DNA of 64,000 bases from Helcococcus ovis (GCF_004524775.2 NZ_CP119081.1:930001-994000); one strand, 5' to 3'; positions 53,222 through 62,397 are shown, counted from the stretch's first letter. The notes: a model not told the origin generated them from the letters alone. Program-made: numbers and translations.

Positions 53222-54976
53222 TTATTTCATATTATCAATATTTTTGTGCTTATCTTCTAAATCCAAATCTACTTGAATACCAAGTAGTTTACTTTCAGAT
53301 GCATCATCATTTAATTCTAAAATAATATTATTCGTTACTATTTCTTTATACTCCTCAATTGACATTAAATCCTTAAAAGACATTATAGTATCTTCATTCA
53401 TGGAACAAATATATTGAAACTCAGAATCTATAGTAACATCGTACGCTATTCGTAAAAGCATTTCTCTTTGCCTTGGATCCATGTTTGCAAATAATCTACT
53501 ATCATGAGCTAAAAATCTCATTTTGCTTCTTCTACACATTAACAGTAATAAATCAAAACAAAATAATCTTACTTCATTTACTCCATCCGATGAATCATCT
53601 TCTATCCTTGCATCTAAGGTATATCTAATCATATTTTCACCAGAATTATTTTTTATTACTAATCCACTTCTCTTCTTTGGATAAAATTTCTTTGCATACT
53701 CCCAAAAACCATTCCTTAAGTTATCAGTTACTGTTTTTATACTTTCAAGATATTCATTAGTTTCTTTATCTTGATTTATAAATGAAGCCTTTATCTCCAA
53801 TTCAATATCTTTATATGATTTAAGTATTTTTTGATATCCCTGTATTCTCTCCATTTCATTTTTTAATGAAGACAGTTGTTTAGTTAAAGCAACATATTCT
53901 TCTAATGCTCCATGAGAATCTAAATATCCTAGTAAATTATCCATACGTTCTCCAATAGCAAGAATTTGTTTGTCTATTTTTTCTAATTCAAGCTGATGTT
54001 TACGTAATTCTTTTTTCAAGCGAATATTTCTGGACGATATTTGTTTTCTATGGAATTCAAGAACTTCATCGATGTTTTTTTTAACCATATCAGGAATTTC
54101 AATATTAGCTGCTTCATATACCCTTATAACATCTTCTTCATTTGCTTTAGCTGTTTCTTTAAAAGATTCTTCAATGTTTTTTATATAATTATTTATAAGG
54201 ACGCGTTTATTTTCTAATATCTTTTTTTCATAACTTTTGTCATTTGCTTCTAGTTCTAACTCATGATAATTATTAGAAACTTTAAATTCTGATATTTCCC
54301 TTTCTAATTCACTTATTCTATACTCTAAGTCTGCTACATCAAGTTCTGCATCATTTTCACCTAGATAATACCTTTTAAAAAACGGATCTTTTTTTATAGC
54401 ATTTTCTGTTCTTTTAGCATCAGTTTGCTTTTCTCTCAATTCTTTTTTTTCTACTATTAAAGTTGTATCAATTCCAAGTAAATATAGTGTATTTAAAAGC
54501 TTACTATAATCAGATTCTTTTGGAATATATGTGTCAAATCTAGAGTATGATGATCTATATCTTCTTACGAATCTAGAAAACAACGTATTCCATGTCATAT
54601 TCTTTGGAGGATCAGAAATACCAAAACAAAGATTTAACATATTTTCTCTCATAGTCTTTAAACTTATATCTTTCCCACAAAAGTTTATTCTATTTTGTTC
54701 GCTGGTATTTCGTGATGCAAAATATTCTTTTCCATCGACTTCAAATTCCAATGTAAACACCCACTCAGGTAAATTCTTTGTAAAAGAATCAATTTTGTTT
54801 GATCCTAAACAAAAATGAATCAAGTGTAATACAAAAGATTTACCAACCCCATTATACGTATTTCCATCATTTTCATTATGTGGGGAAGCCTGCTTGCCAA
54901 CAATAATATTCAAACCTTCTTTGAAATTTATAGTATGAAAAGAGGATTGATTAGCTCGTAAACACTTAAGTTTCAC
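53222..54976 (-). CDS. ABC-three-component system ATPase (DUF2326, SMC-like)
   Basis: The 584-residue protein starts at GTG 54976 (AAGGGGG site) and overlaps the middle-component gene by 11 bases. N-terminal ABC half: INFKEGLNIIVGKQ, then the Walker A GVGKS in a region extended by an insert (about 31-50), then HLIHFCLGSNKID. Long coiled coil at about 170-420. C-terminal half: KMRFLAHDSRLFANMDPRQR is the DUF2326 Walker B-like block. The family is the ATPase of ABC-3C conflict systems predicted in the ABC ATPase survey of Krishnan and co-workers. It likely senses foreign nucleoprotein and licenses the effector. Confidence 0.88.
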   Translation of the reverse strand: MKLKCLRANQSSFHTINFKEGLNIIVGKQASPHNENDGNTYNGVGKSFVLHLIHFCLGSNKIDSFTKNLPEWVFTLEFEVDGKEYFASRNTSEQNRINFCGKDISLKTMRENMLNLCFGISDPPKNMTWNTLFSRFVRRYRSSYSRFDTYIPKESDYSKLLNTLYLLGIDTTLIVEKKELREKQTDAKRTENAIKKDPFFKRYYLGENDAELDVADLEYRISELEREISEFKVSNNYHELELEANDKSYEKKILENKRVLINNYIKNIEESFKETAKANEEDVIRVYEAANIEIPDMVKKNIDEVLEFHRKQISSRNIRLKKELRKHQLELEKIDKQILAIGERMDNLLGYLDSHGALEEYVALTKQLSSLKNEMERIQGYQKILKSYKDIELEIKASFINQDKETNEYLESIKTVTDNLRNGFWEYAKKFYPKKRSGLVIKNNSGENMIRYTLDARIEDDSSDGVNEVRLFCFDLLLLMCRRSKMRFLAHDSRLFANMDPRQREMLLRIAYDVTIDSEFQYICSMNEDTIMSFKDLMSIEEYKEIVTNNIILELNDDASESKLLGIQVDLDLEDKHKNIDNMK

Positions 54977-55211
54977 TACATACTACCCCCTTCTCAGTTT
55001 CTTTTATTGCTTCTATCATATACAAGTAATCTAATGTTGCAAGGTATTGATCAAAAGAAAACTTTACAATGTATTTTTTTCTTTCGTAAGCATTCTTATA
55101 ATATAACCATAAATCATCTACTGAGGTAGGAGATTTTAATTTTTCTAACAAAAAAGCTCCAAATCCAAAGAATGATTCACTTAATGATAATTGTTTCTTT
55201 GGTAGTATCAT
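54966..55211 (-). CDS. ABC-three-component system middle component 6
   Basis: The 81-residue protein begins MILPKKQLSLSESFFGFGAF and ends KFSFDQYLATLDYLYMIEAI, the pattern of middle component 6 (MC6), a small winged-helix-like linker between ATPase and effector. AAAGGAGGAGATG lies seven bases before the ATG. It overlaps the ATPase start and follows the C component after 32 bases. Confidence 0.85.
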   Translation of the reverse strand: MILPKKQLSLSESFFGFGAFLLEKLKSPTSVDDLWLYYKNAYERKKYIVKFSFDQYLATLDYLYMIEAIKETEKGVVCSET

Positions 55212-55243
55212 ATTAACATCTCCTCCTTTCTTTCTATATAAAT

Positions 55244-56212
55244 CTAACTTGGCTCCTCAAATATATCACAACTCGAAAAATAATAAGACATTAAAACTAA
55301 TACACTAGTTTGTATTGGGATCGTGTTTTTTACACACGATTTTTCTAAAATATAATAAAACCTACAATCAGCAAAGTTCTCTTTTGTATTATTTATATTG
55401 TTCTTAGATTCCTCATACAGCATATGAAATTTCTTTTGTAAAACCTCCTTAACACCCGGTGTATTATTAAAATACTCCCTTAAAATTCCTTCTTGATACC
55501 CCCCTATGGTCAACTGACTTTTTACACCTTGACTTAATCCATTAAAACTAATTTTTTCATCAAAATCTGGCACAATTAAGTTTTCTGAGTAATTTATATC
55601 ACACTCAATATTCAATAAAAATTTTACCGTTTCATTTAATGCATCATATTCTACCATTGGCATGCTCTGCTCAGGTATAAATCCTACTATATCCTGTTTT
55701 GAAAATTTATCTAGACTATTAAATATGTTTTCTAAATCACTAGCTCCTAAAATTTCAATATCAATGTTTGAATAACAACTCTGTTTTCCTAAATCTATTG
55801 CCATCTCATGAATCAATGCTGGAACTCCTTCATATTTATCATTAGCTACAAAAAAATATTTTCTAATTGGGCATACATAATTCCATTTTTTGTACAATCC
55901 CTCAAAATCTTTCTTTAATTTTTCAACTCCATCAGCAATAGTTCCCTTTTTATTTAAATCCTCAGGGGCAAAAACTTGATAATAAGTTCCAGTATATTTA
56001 TCAAATCCATCATTCTTGCCATCTCCAAAACGTCCATATGCTTTTACTGGTTTAAATTTAGAATTATGCTTACACATTAAAGATACAAAAAAATCTTCAA
56101 ATTGCTGTCCTTTATAAGTTAAAATTTTATTTCTAAAAATAATTTTAGCTATATACTGTTCTTCATTATTTATAAGGAATACCCCCTTCCCATATATATA
56201 AAATATATTCAT
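55244..56212 (-). CDS. ABC-three-component system C component (nuclease-like N-terminal domain)
   Basis: Residues about 38-85 contain FEDFFVSLMCKHNSKFKPV, AYGRFGDGKNDGF and TGTYYQVFAPED, which together resemble a PD-(D/E)XK-like nuclease core. The C-terminal 220 residues are the ABC-3C specificity tail. The longest frame starts at ATG 56212, but that ATG lies inside a TATAAT box with an extended TGG. The good site AAGGGGG is followed by ATA at 56173, not ATG. So the real start is unclear: ATA at 56173, or a lost start. It is first in the three-gene operon. Confidence 0.82.
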   Translation of the reverse strand: MNIFYIYGKGVFLINNEEQYIAKIIFRNKILTYKGQQFEDFFVSLMCKHNSKFKPVKAYGRFGDGKNDGFDKYTGTYYQVFAPEDLNKKGTIADGVEKLKKDFEGLYKKWNYVCPIRKYFFVANDKYEGVPALIHEMAIDLGKQSCYSNIDIEILGASDLENIFNSLDKFSKQDIVGFIPEQSMPMVEYDALNETVKFLLNIECDINYSENLIVPDFDEKISFNGLSQGVKSQLTIGGYQEGILREYFNNTPGVKEVLQKKFHMLYEESKNNINNTKENFADCRFYYILEKSCVKNTIPIQTSVLVLMSYYFSSCDIFEEPS

Positions 56213-56219
56213 TATACCA
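56206..56219 (-). promoter_or_regulatory. Extended -10 promoter for the ABC-3C operon
   Basis: TGGTATAAT on the minus strand (TATAAT at 56216-56211, TGN just upstream) overlaps the first ATG of the C-component frame. TTGATA lies nearer than usual (about 6 bases upstream of the TG), so the promoter would rely on the extended -10. Confidence 0.5.
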
Positions 56220-56263
56220 TATTTATCAAAATTTTAATAGTCCTTATTTTACAATCAGACACA

Positions 56264-57793
56264 TCAAATACGAGCAAATTTCCAAACTATCTCAACTGTT
56301 TCTTTATCATAAACATATATCTTTTCTATAACTTCATTGATCCAGTCTAAGACAAGTTCTCCATTTGATACTGCTTCTTTTAACTTATCTACATTTAGCT
56401 TATGTCCTGAAGTAGTATTTTCCTTTACTTTGCTTTCTATGATGAATATTTCTTGCTCAATATCCTGAATATGTTCGCTTAAAATTTGTTTTTGAAATAG
56501 ATATGCTTCTTTATCCATTATACCATTTTTATGCTTTTCATATAGCTGCATCTTTTCAACTTGAAGTTTACCTTTATCAATTTCCAGCTTATTCTTTCTT
56601 TCAAGCAAACTTTCACAAATAATGTTTTGAACTTTGTTCTCAATATTCCTTGTCTGCTCTTTTTTAAGAAAATTCTCTGTATAAAGTTTGATTTCTTTTG
56701 CCACTACATCTTCAAGCGTGGATGCAGTTATCTTTCCTTTCATACAACCACAATCTTTCGCCTTATATCTATAAGGGCAACAGTATCCATCACTTTTCCC
56801 ATAATGAACAGTGTAGCTCATTTTATGATGGCATTTACCACAATAGATTTTATCCTGAAGTATATGAAAATTCTTCCTATCCCTGCTTATACGCTTTTCA
56901 TTGCGACTTAACATATCTTGGACTATATTAAAATCTTCTTTGGTTATTATAGCTTCGTGCATATCTTCTCGTATTATCCAGTCCTTACTGTCAATCCATT
57001 TTCGATTATCAGAACCAACCTCTTGCACCCTTGTCTTTCCACCTACAACTGCTCCGGTTAAAACTCTTTGCGTTAATACATACCTTATAATCTGACCAGT
57101 CCAAATTCCACTCCCTCTCTTTAACCCGATGTGCTTGGCAGGAGTTAAAATACCTCTATTGTTGAAGTCTTTTGAAATGGAAAGCATACTTTCTCCAGAT
57201 AAATATCTTCCAAATATCTCCTCAATCGTATGTCTTACCCTTTCATCAACAAGTAGTTTATGATGGTCTTTCTCATCTTTTACATATCCATAAGGTGCCT
57301 TTGAACCAAAATAGTAACCTTTATCCTGTCTTACTTTTACGGAAGAACGCATTTTTTGCGAGATGTCTTTTGAATAATAATCATAGACAAGGTTTTTAAA
57401 CGGTACTTCCAATCCATTTATTCCATTTTCATTATTGTTACTATCATAGTTATCATTTACAGAAATAAATCGAACTTGCATAAATGGAAATATCTGCTCA
57501 ATATAGGCTCCTGATTCAATATAATCTCTGGCAAAACGGGATAAGTCTTTCACAAGAATTGTCTTCACTTCATTTTTCTTAACAAGAGCAATCATCTTTT
57601 GAAACGCCGGACGATTAAAATTTGTCCCACTATAACCATCATCAATATGCTCTCTAATCTTAACTCCAGTAAATTCCTCTCTTGAATTGATATAGTCTTT
57701 TAAAATCTCTCTTTGAGAAGTAATGCTGTTACTTTCGTCTTCCTGATCTCCATCTTCTAAGGAAAGCCTCAAATAAAAATCCACTGTATTCAT
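56264..57793 (-). CDS. Large serine recombinase 3 (TnpX/integrase type)
   Basis: From the ATG at 57793 (AGAGGTG site inside the preceding stop) the protein is 509 residues. The resolvase domain has the nucleophile Ser in FYLRLSLED, then SNSITSQREIL, HIDDGYSGTNFNRPAF and LVKDLSRFARDY. The recombinase domain holds APYGYVKD. A zinc-ribbon (YCGKCHHKMSY, then YRYKAKDCGCMKG) and coiled coil follow. It excises or integrates the element. It overlaps the previous recombinase. Confidence 0.92.
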   Translation of the reverse strand: MNTVDFYLRLSLEDGDQEDESNSITSQREILKDYINSREEFTGVKIREHIDDGYSGTNFNRPAFQKMIALVKKNEVKTILVKDLSRFARDYIESGAYIEQIFPFMQVRFISVNDNYDSNNNENGINGLEVPFKNLVYDYYSKDISQKMRSSVKVRQDKGYYFGSKAPYGYVKDEKDHHKLLVDERVRHTIEEIFGRYLSGESMLSISKDFNNRGILTPAKHIGLKRGSGIWTGQIIRYVLTQRVLTGAVVGGKTRVQEVGSDNRKWIDSKDWIIREDMHEAIITKEDFNIVQDMLSRNEKRISRDRKNFHILQDKIYCGKCHHKMSYTVHYGKSDGYCCPYRYKAKDCGCMKGKITASTLEDVVAKEIKLYTENFLKKEQTRNIENKVQNIICESLLERKNKLEIDKGKLQVEKMQLYEKHKNGIMDKEAYLFQKQILSEHIQDIEQEIFIIESKVKENTTSGHKLNVDKLKEAVSNGELVLDWINEVIEKIYVYDKETVEIVWKFARI

Positions 57794-57794
57794 A

Positions 57795-59471
57795 TCAACA
57801 CCTCTTTTTCCTTCCGCCAATTTTTTCAGCAAAGATAGGTGTTTCTTCAAAATTAAATTTAATTTCTACCGTATTGTCATTTCCTATAAAGATTTTATCT
57901 ATAATGCTATCTACAAAATCTTTATCCCATTTCTTAGTTTTTCCCTTTAACAGTGCTTTCAGGTATTTATGCTTTTCTTCAAGTTTAGAAGTTTCTTCCT
58001 CAAAAAATACTATCTTTTTTTCTTTTATATCTTCAAGCTCACTTTTCTTTTGATAAAGCCCTTCTTTTTCACCTTCAAAATCTGCCTTATCCCACTGCCC
58101 TAAAACATATTTTTCATAATACTCACCTTGAAGCCTATTAAGTCCTGAAATCTTTCTCTCTATTTTTGTCAAGGCTTTTTCCTTTTGCTTATTAAGTTTC
58201 TTTTTAATAAGGTCATAACCATTTAGGTATTCTTTATAGCTATTACCTTTATTGGAAAGAATCATATCGAAGGCTGCCTCAACCGTTTTTTTAAGAGTAA
58301 CTTCTGTTATAGATATTCCACATTTTTCAGTGCTATATTCTCTAAAGCGATTACAACTAAAGTAAAAAACTATCTTTTTACCACTTAACTGTCTGTGTGT
58401 ACTCATTTTTCTTTTGCAGTTATTACAATAAACTTTATCCCTAAAAACTGTATCATCCGATGCATTTTTATCTATGTTACTTCTATTTGTATTCACCTTT
58501 GAACCTATTTTATCCTGCACTTTATTGAACATATCTATAGAAATAATAGCTTCATGAGCATTTTCTGTTACTGTCCAATGTTCCTTATCAAGAACCTCTC
58601 TCTTTTTACCTTCATAAAGGTGTTTTTGATTTCTACCCTGAATTAAAGTTCCTGTATAGACACGATTTTTAAGTACCTGTAGTATTGTCGTTGGCTTCCA
58701 TATTCTAATAGGCTTATCATTTTCAGATATTGCTGTCTTATATTTTCTATAATCAGTTGCTACATATACTCTTTTCTCATGGAGCAATTTTGAAATATCA
58801 AGTGTACTGAAACCTCTTAAATAAGACTCAAAGATTTCTTTTACAATAGGAGCTGTATTTTCATCTATATATAATCTCCTTATCCCATCTTCATCTTTTC
58901 TTGCTGTATATCCATAAGGTGCTGCTCCACAAATAAAGCTCCCCTGTTTAATTCTAATTTGATGTGATGTGGATATTTTCTTTGAAATATCTTTAGCATA
59001 AGTTTCATTAACAATGTTCTTTAAGATTACCTCCAGTGATTTATTAGAATCTTCCATGTGAAAAGTATCCAAATTATCATTAACAGCAATAAACCTTATA
59101 CCAAGAAACGGAAATATCTTTTCTATAAAGTTGCCAAGCTCTGTATAATTTCTTCCAAAACGGGATAAATCTTTTACAACAATACAATTTACTTTTCCTG
59201 TTCTGACTTCTTCCATAAGTTTTTCAAAATCAGGTCTATCAAATTCCGTTCCGGTCTTTGAAATATCTTTGTATATTCCAACTAAATTATGTCCATCATT
59301 CTTCTTAATATAACTTTCACATAGAGCACTCTGATTTTCGATAGAATCACTCGGTTTTTCTTTTTTATCTCTTGAAATTCTTGTATAAATAGCGGTTTGA
59401 AAACTGCTTTCCACTACCTTATTTAGTTGAATTTCTTCAGATTTAATTCTCCTATTTGCTGTTCTTGCCAT
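57795..59471 (-). CDS. Large serine recombinase 2
   Basis: The 558-residue protein has a 25-residue N-terminal extension, the resolvase domain with Ser in AIYTRISRDKKE, SIENQSALCESYI, TGTEFDRPDFEKL and VVKDLSRFGRNY, the recombinase domain with APYGYTARK, a zinc ribbon VYCNNCKRKMS...CNRFREYSTEKCG, and a long coiled coil (about 415-500). It directly follows recombinase 1 (TAG ATG). The three-in-a-row array implies that they act as a set. Confidence 0.92.
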   Translation of the reverse strand: MARTANRRIKSEEIQLNKVVESSFQTAIYTRISRDKKEKPSDSIENQSALCESYIKKNDGHNLVGIYKDISKTGTEFDRPDFEKLMEEVRTGKVNCIVVKDLSRFGRNYTELGNFIEKIFPFLGIRFIAVNDNLDTFHMEDSNKSLEVILKNIVNETYAKDISKKISTSHQIRIKQGSFICGAAPYGYTARKDEDGIRRLYIDENTAPIVKEIFESYLRGFSTLDISKLLHEKRVYVATDYRKYKTAISENDKPIRIWKPTTILQVLKNRVYTGTLIQGRNQKHLYEGKKREVLDKEHWTVTENAHEAIISIDMFNKVQDKIGSKVNTNRSNIDKNASDDTVFRDKVYCNNCKRKMSTHRQLSGKKIVFYFSCNRFREYSTEKCGISITEVTLKKTVEAAFDMILSNKGNSYKEYLNGYDLIKKKLNKQKEKALTKIERKISGLNRLQGEYYEKYVLGQWDKADFEGEKEGLYQKKSELEDIKEKKIVFFEEETSKLEEKHKYLKALLKGKTKKWDKDFVDSIIDKIFIGNDNTVEIKFNFEETPIFAEKIGGRKKRC

Positions 59472-61142
59472 CTATACCACCTCCATGATTTTCTCTGGGT
59501 ACTGGTTGGTATAACTATTTATCTTATCAAACACATCTAAGGTTTCATCATAATTAAATTGAATTTCTATCTTTTTATCTTCTAAAACATAAATTTTATC
59601 TATCAGCCTTACAAGAAGCCCTCTTTCCAAAGTGCTTATATTTTTGTATTTTTGAATGTCTGAAAAGAAGTTCTGATTTCCCAAGCTCTTTTTGTAGAGT
59701 TTTGTGATTTCTTTATTCTGTCTTTCTAATATTAGTTCGCTCTCAACAATACGATTAGTATAAAATTCTCTCATATCGTAAAACTCATCTTCAGAGATTA
59801 TTCCTTCTTTTAAGTCCTGATATAAAGATGATTTTAGAATTTCAAACTTCGCCTTACTTTTCTTAGTTTGTTCCTGCCTCTTATCTATCTTCTTAAACAG
59901 GTTATATGATATTTCCATTGCTCTTACTTTTTCAGAAATAGCTTCATATTTACCAAGTGATGAAATATAATGCTTAATCATTGCGAGAACAGTATTTTCC
60001 AATTCTTTCTGCTTGATTGAATGCCTGCTACAACCAAGACCTTTGTTATACGCAGAACAAATATAATATACGATTGGAGTTTTCCCTCTTTTGTCTACCT
60101 TTTTGGTCATTTGTTGATTACAGTCCTTACAAAATAATAGCCCCGAAAACAAATCAGCTTTTTCTCCATAATTTTTTGCTTTTATATCACATTTCAAAAG
60201 TTTTTGTACAATCTCAAAGTCATTTATATCAATGATAGCTTCATGATTATCTTCAATTTCAATCCAATCACTTCTATCTTTAGAAACAACTTTATCGAGC
60301 TTATAATTTATCTTCTCTCTTTTTCCTTGTTGTAGTGTTCCGATATAGATTTCATTAGTTAAAATGCGATTAATAGCAGGCGTATCCCACTTTGCAACAG
60401 CCTTTGTACTAAACCCTGTTTTATATCTAATCCCCTTCGCTCTTTTATGTTCCATCGGAGATAATATGCCTGTTTCATTTAGATGTTTTGCAATAGAATA
60501 TGAGCTATATCCTTCAAGTTTCATTGAAAATATTTTTTGCACCACATCATAAGCTTCTTTGTCTATCACTAATTTATGCTTATCTTCTTTGTCCTTCTCG
60601 TAACCATAAGGAGCATAATTTGATATAAACTGTCCTTGCTTTCTCTTTACTTTACAAACACTTCTTACCTTTGCAGATGTATCTCTACAATAGTTATCAT
60701 TAATAAAGTTCTTAAATGGAATAACTAAATTCTTTTCTGTTTCACTTGCTGTAAAGCTGTCATAATTATCATTTAAAGCGATAAACCTTACATCAAGAGA
60801 AGGAAATACTCTTTGTAAGTATCTTCCGCTATCAATATAATCTCTTCCAAATCTCGATAAGTCTTTTACAATAATACAGTTAATACTTCCAGTAATGACA
60901 TCTTCCATCATTGTCTTAAAAGCCGGTCTTTCAAAGTTTATTCCTGAATATCCATCATCTACATATTCTTTTGCAAGTTCCATATCTTGCTGCTTAGCAA
61001 TATAATCCTTTATTTGTAACCTTTGATTAGAAATACTATTGCTCTCCACCTTGAAATTTTTGTCATATTTTTCATCGTCCTGAGATAATCTAAGGTACAT
61101 CGCCACCTTAAAACCATTTGCATCCAAAGTATTTTTAGACAT
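59472..61142 (-). CDS. Large serine recombinase 1
   Basis: The 556-residue protein has the nucleophile Ser in AMYLRLSQDDEKY, SNSISNQRLQIKDYI, VDDGYSGINFERPAF and IVKDLSRFGRDYID, followed by APYGYEKDKEDKH, the zinc-ribbon CKDCNQQMTKK...CSAYNKGLGCSRH and a coiled coil. It is the first gene of the three-recombinase operon. Its site GGAGG sits in the 3' arm of a long hairpin. Related elements of anaerobic and streptococcal Gram-positives carry the same three-gene order. Confidence 0.93.
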   Translation of the reverse strand: MSKNTLDANGFKVAMYLRLSQDDEKYDKNFKVESNSISNQRLQIKDYIAKQQDMELAKEYVDDGYSGINFERPAFKTMMEDVITGSINCIIVKDLSRFGRDYIDSGRYLQRVFPSLDVRFIALNDNYDSFTASETEKNLVIPFKNFINDNYCRDTSAKVRSVCKVKRKQGQFISNYAPYGYEKDKEDKHKLVIDKEAYDVVQKIFSMKLEGYSSYSIAKHLNETGILSPMEHKRAKGIRYKTGFSTKAVAKWDTPAINRILTNEIYIGTLQQGKREKINYKLDKVVSKDRSDWIEIEDNHEAIIDINDFEIVQKLLKCDIKAKNYGEKADLFSGLLFCKDCNQQMTKKVDKRGKTPIVYYICSAYNKGLGCSRHSIKQKELENTVLAMIKHYISSLGKYEAISEKVRAMEISYNLFKKIDKRQEQTKKSKAKFEILKSSLYQDLKEGIISEDEFYDMREFYTNRIVESELILERQNKEITKLYKKSLGNQNFFSDIQKYKNISTLERGLLVRLIDKIYVLEDKKIEIQFNYDETLDVFDKINSYTNQYPEKIMEVV

Positions 61143-61149
61143 AACAAAA

Positions 61150-61199
61150 CCTCCAAATCATTCATTATTTTTCCAAAGAAAAATATGATAACTTGGAGT
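61150..61199 (-). promoter_or_regulatory. Hairpin covering the recombinase ribosome site
   Basis: The minus-strand leader forms CTCCAA...TTGGAG with an inner ATTTTTC/GAAAAAT helix and TTTG loop, two bulges between. GGAGG of the recombinase-1 site is in the 3' arm. Folding would restrain translation of the recombinase operon. The same inverted repeat could also be read as a recombinase binding site. Confidence 0.5.
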
Positions 61200-61285
61200 T
61201 CTCAGCACATATTAAATTGTATCCCTATATGTTTAACAGTATAGCACATTTAAACAAAAAAGTCAGCTCCCATTTATCATATTTT

Positions 61286-61516
61286 TTAATCAATCAGCAT
61301 TGCTTTCTTCTGCAAATATGATAGAAAACAATCCTCTAAACTTCGCCCATTTTTTGCGTAACTACATTTTACAAGCACATTACCGACTTTCATAAAATAC
61401 ATAGAAATCGGATCTACGCTGCTTTTATCTCTTATATCTTTAATGTCAGGGACTATCTTTTTCTCTATATCTTCCACTGACATATTTTTATATCTTGTTA
61501 ATTCTTCTATATTCAT
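61286..61516 (-). CDS. Small conserved ICE protein (DUF6870-like)
   Basis: The 76-residue protein begins MNIEELTRYKNMSVEDIEKK and contains PISMYFMKVGNVLVKCSYAK and DCFLSYLQKKAML. It has the composition and position of a small protein found beside recombinase genes in many ICEs; the DUF6870 name is from memory and is tentative. AGGAGTTTCCTA lies before the ATG. It is followed by the three recombinases. Confidence 0.6.
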   Translation of the reverse strand: MNIEELTRYKNMSVEDIEKKIVPDIKDIRDKSSVDPISMYFMKVGNVLVKCSYAKNGRSLEDCFLSYLQKKAMLID

Positions 61517-61612
61517 TAGGAAACTCCTCTCTTCGTTGTTTTCTCTAATTAAGTTTTATGACATTGGCGGGTGCTTAGGATTAGCAACATTGGAATCTCA
61601 CCACCGCCTCTG

Positions 61613-61750
61613 TTAAGATAAGCCGGCTTTCACTAAAGAAGTATCATTATCATTACTTAGATCATGGCTCACAAAGTTATCCCTGTTCTTTGCTTTAGAA
61701 TATTTATCTATCGCTCGTTTCCTTATCTCCTTGCTTATAGCAGTATTCAT
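61613..61750 (-). CDS. Possible short ORF, 45 residues
   Basis: MNTAISKEIRKRAIDKYSKA followed by KNRDNFVSHDLSNDNDTSL and VKAGLS, then TAA. No ribosome site is visible before the ATG, so it may be a fragment of a larger element gene rather than expressed. The reading is coherent and charged. Confidence 0.35.
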   Translation of the reverse strand: MNTAISKEIRKRAIDKYSKAKNRDNFVSHDLSNDNDTSLVKAGLS

Positions 61751-61926
61751 TTAAACCGAATTTAATCAGCAGAAAAGTCGTGGCGTAAATTTCTTTCGCT
61801 CACTAAGTAATTAAAAGTCCCGTCTTGGTCTATTCAGTTATCAAAGAACAATTGCCTAATGGCTCTAAGAGAGAATTCCTTTTAAATATCTTTAAATTTA
61901 TTTCCTATCTTCTAAAAAATTAAAGA

Positions 61927-61965
61927 GGACAGATCTCCCTTCACTTTATAAAGGAAAATCTGCCC
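61927..61965 (-). terminator. Terminator after the sigma-like gene
   Basis: GGGGCAGATTTTCC pairs with GGGAGATCTGTCC (mismatches near the loop), with T-rich sequence (TCTTTAATTTTTT) following on the minus strand. Confidence 0.65.
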
Positions 61966-61980
61966 CATACTACAAGGTAT

Positions 61981-62397
61981 TTAACCCAATAGTTCTTCCA
62001 AAAGTTTCTTTAACTTCTTCAAGATATTGTTTTTTCTCCACTGTATAGCTTGATAGCTCACTTTCTTTTCAGTTGCAACACTTGATAAAGTTTCATCATT
62101 GAAATACAAGCGTTCAATAATATCTCTTTCTTCTGCATTAAGTCTTGATATAGCATTTCTAACTGCTTCAATCATCATCTGTGTTTCCACAATCTTTTCT
62201 ACATCAACGCTTTCATCAACAATATTATCTACAAAGTGTCCATCATGATCCAATGATGAAAAAAAGAGCAAGTGGTTTCTCTTGTCCACCTGCTCTAAAT
62301 ACTTTTCGTGTTCTTTTTCTCGCCAGTAGACTTTATATATCTGCTCGCTGACTTTAACCCTTTGTCCGTTGACATAAAGGTAATATTCTTTTGGCAT
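61981..62397 (-). CDS. Sigma-70 region 4-like ICE regulator
   Basis: The 138-residue protein starts MPKEYYLYVNGQRVKVSEQI and has a C-terminal sigma region 4 helix-turn-helix (AEERDIIERLYFNDETLSSV, KKVSYQAIQWRKNNILKKLK). Small proteins of this type are regularly found in Tn916/Tn1549-like elements and other ICEs, where they may control element genes. GGAGGGAATAAA precedes the ATG. It lies between the ECF genes and the recombinase module. Confidence 0.78.
   Translation of the reverse strand: MPKEYYLYVNGQRVKVSEQIYKVYWREKEHEKYLEQVDKRNHLLFFSSLDHDGHFVDNIVDESVDVEKIVETQMMIEAVRNAISRLNAEERDIIERLYFNDETLSSVATEKKVSYQAIQWRKNNILKKLKKLLEELLG

Noticed and set aside
49693-53276. Open frames repeating LIPIRNYIILK or FNTYTKLHHTQT
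   Set aside because: They are translations of the CRISPR repeat unit; spacers and repeats together (66 bases = 22 codons) keep frames open by chance.
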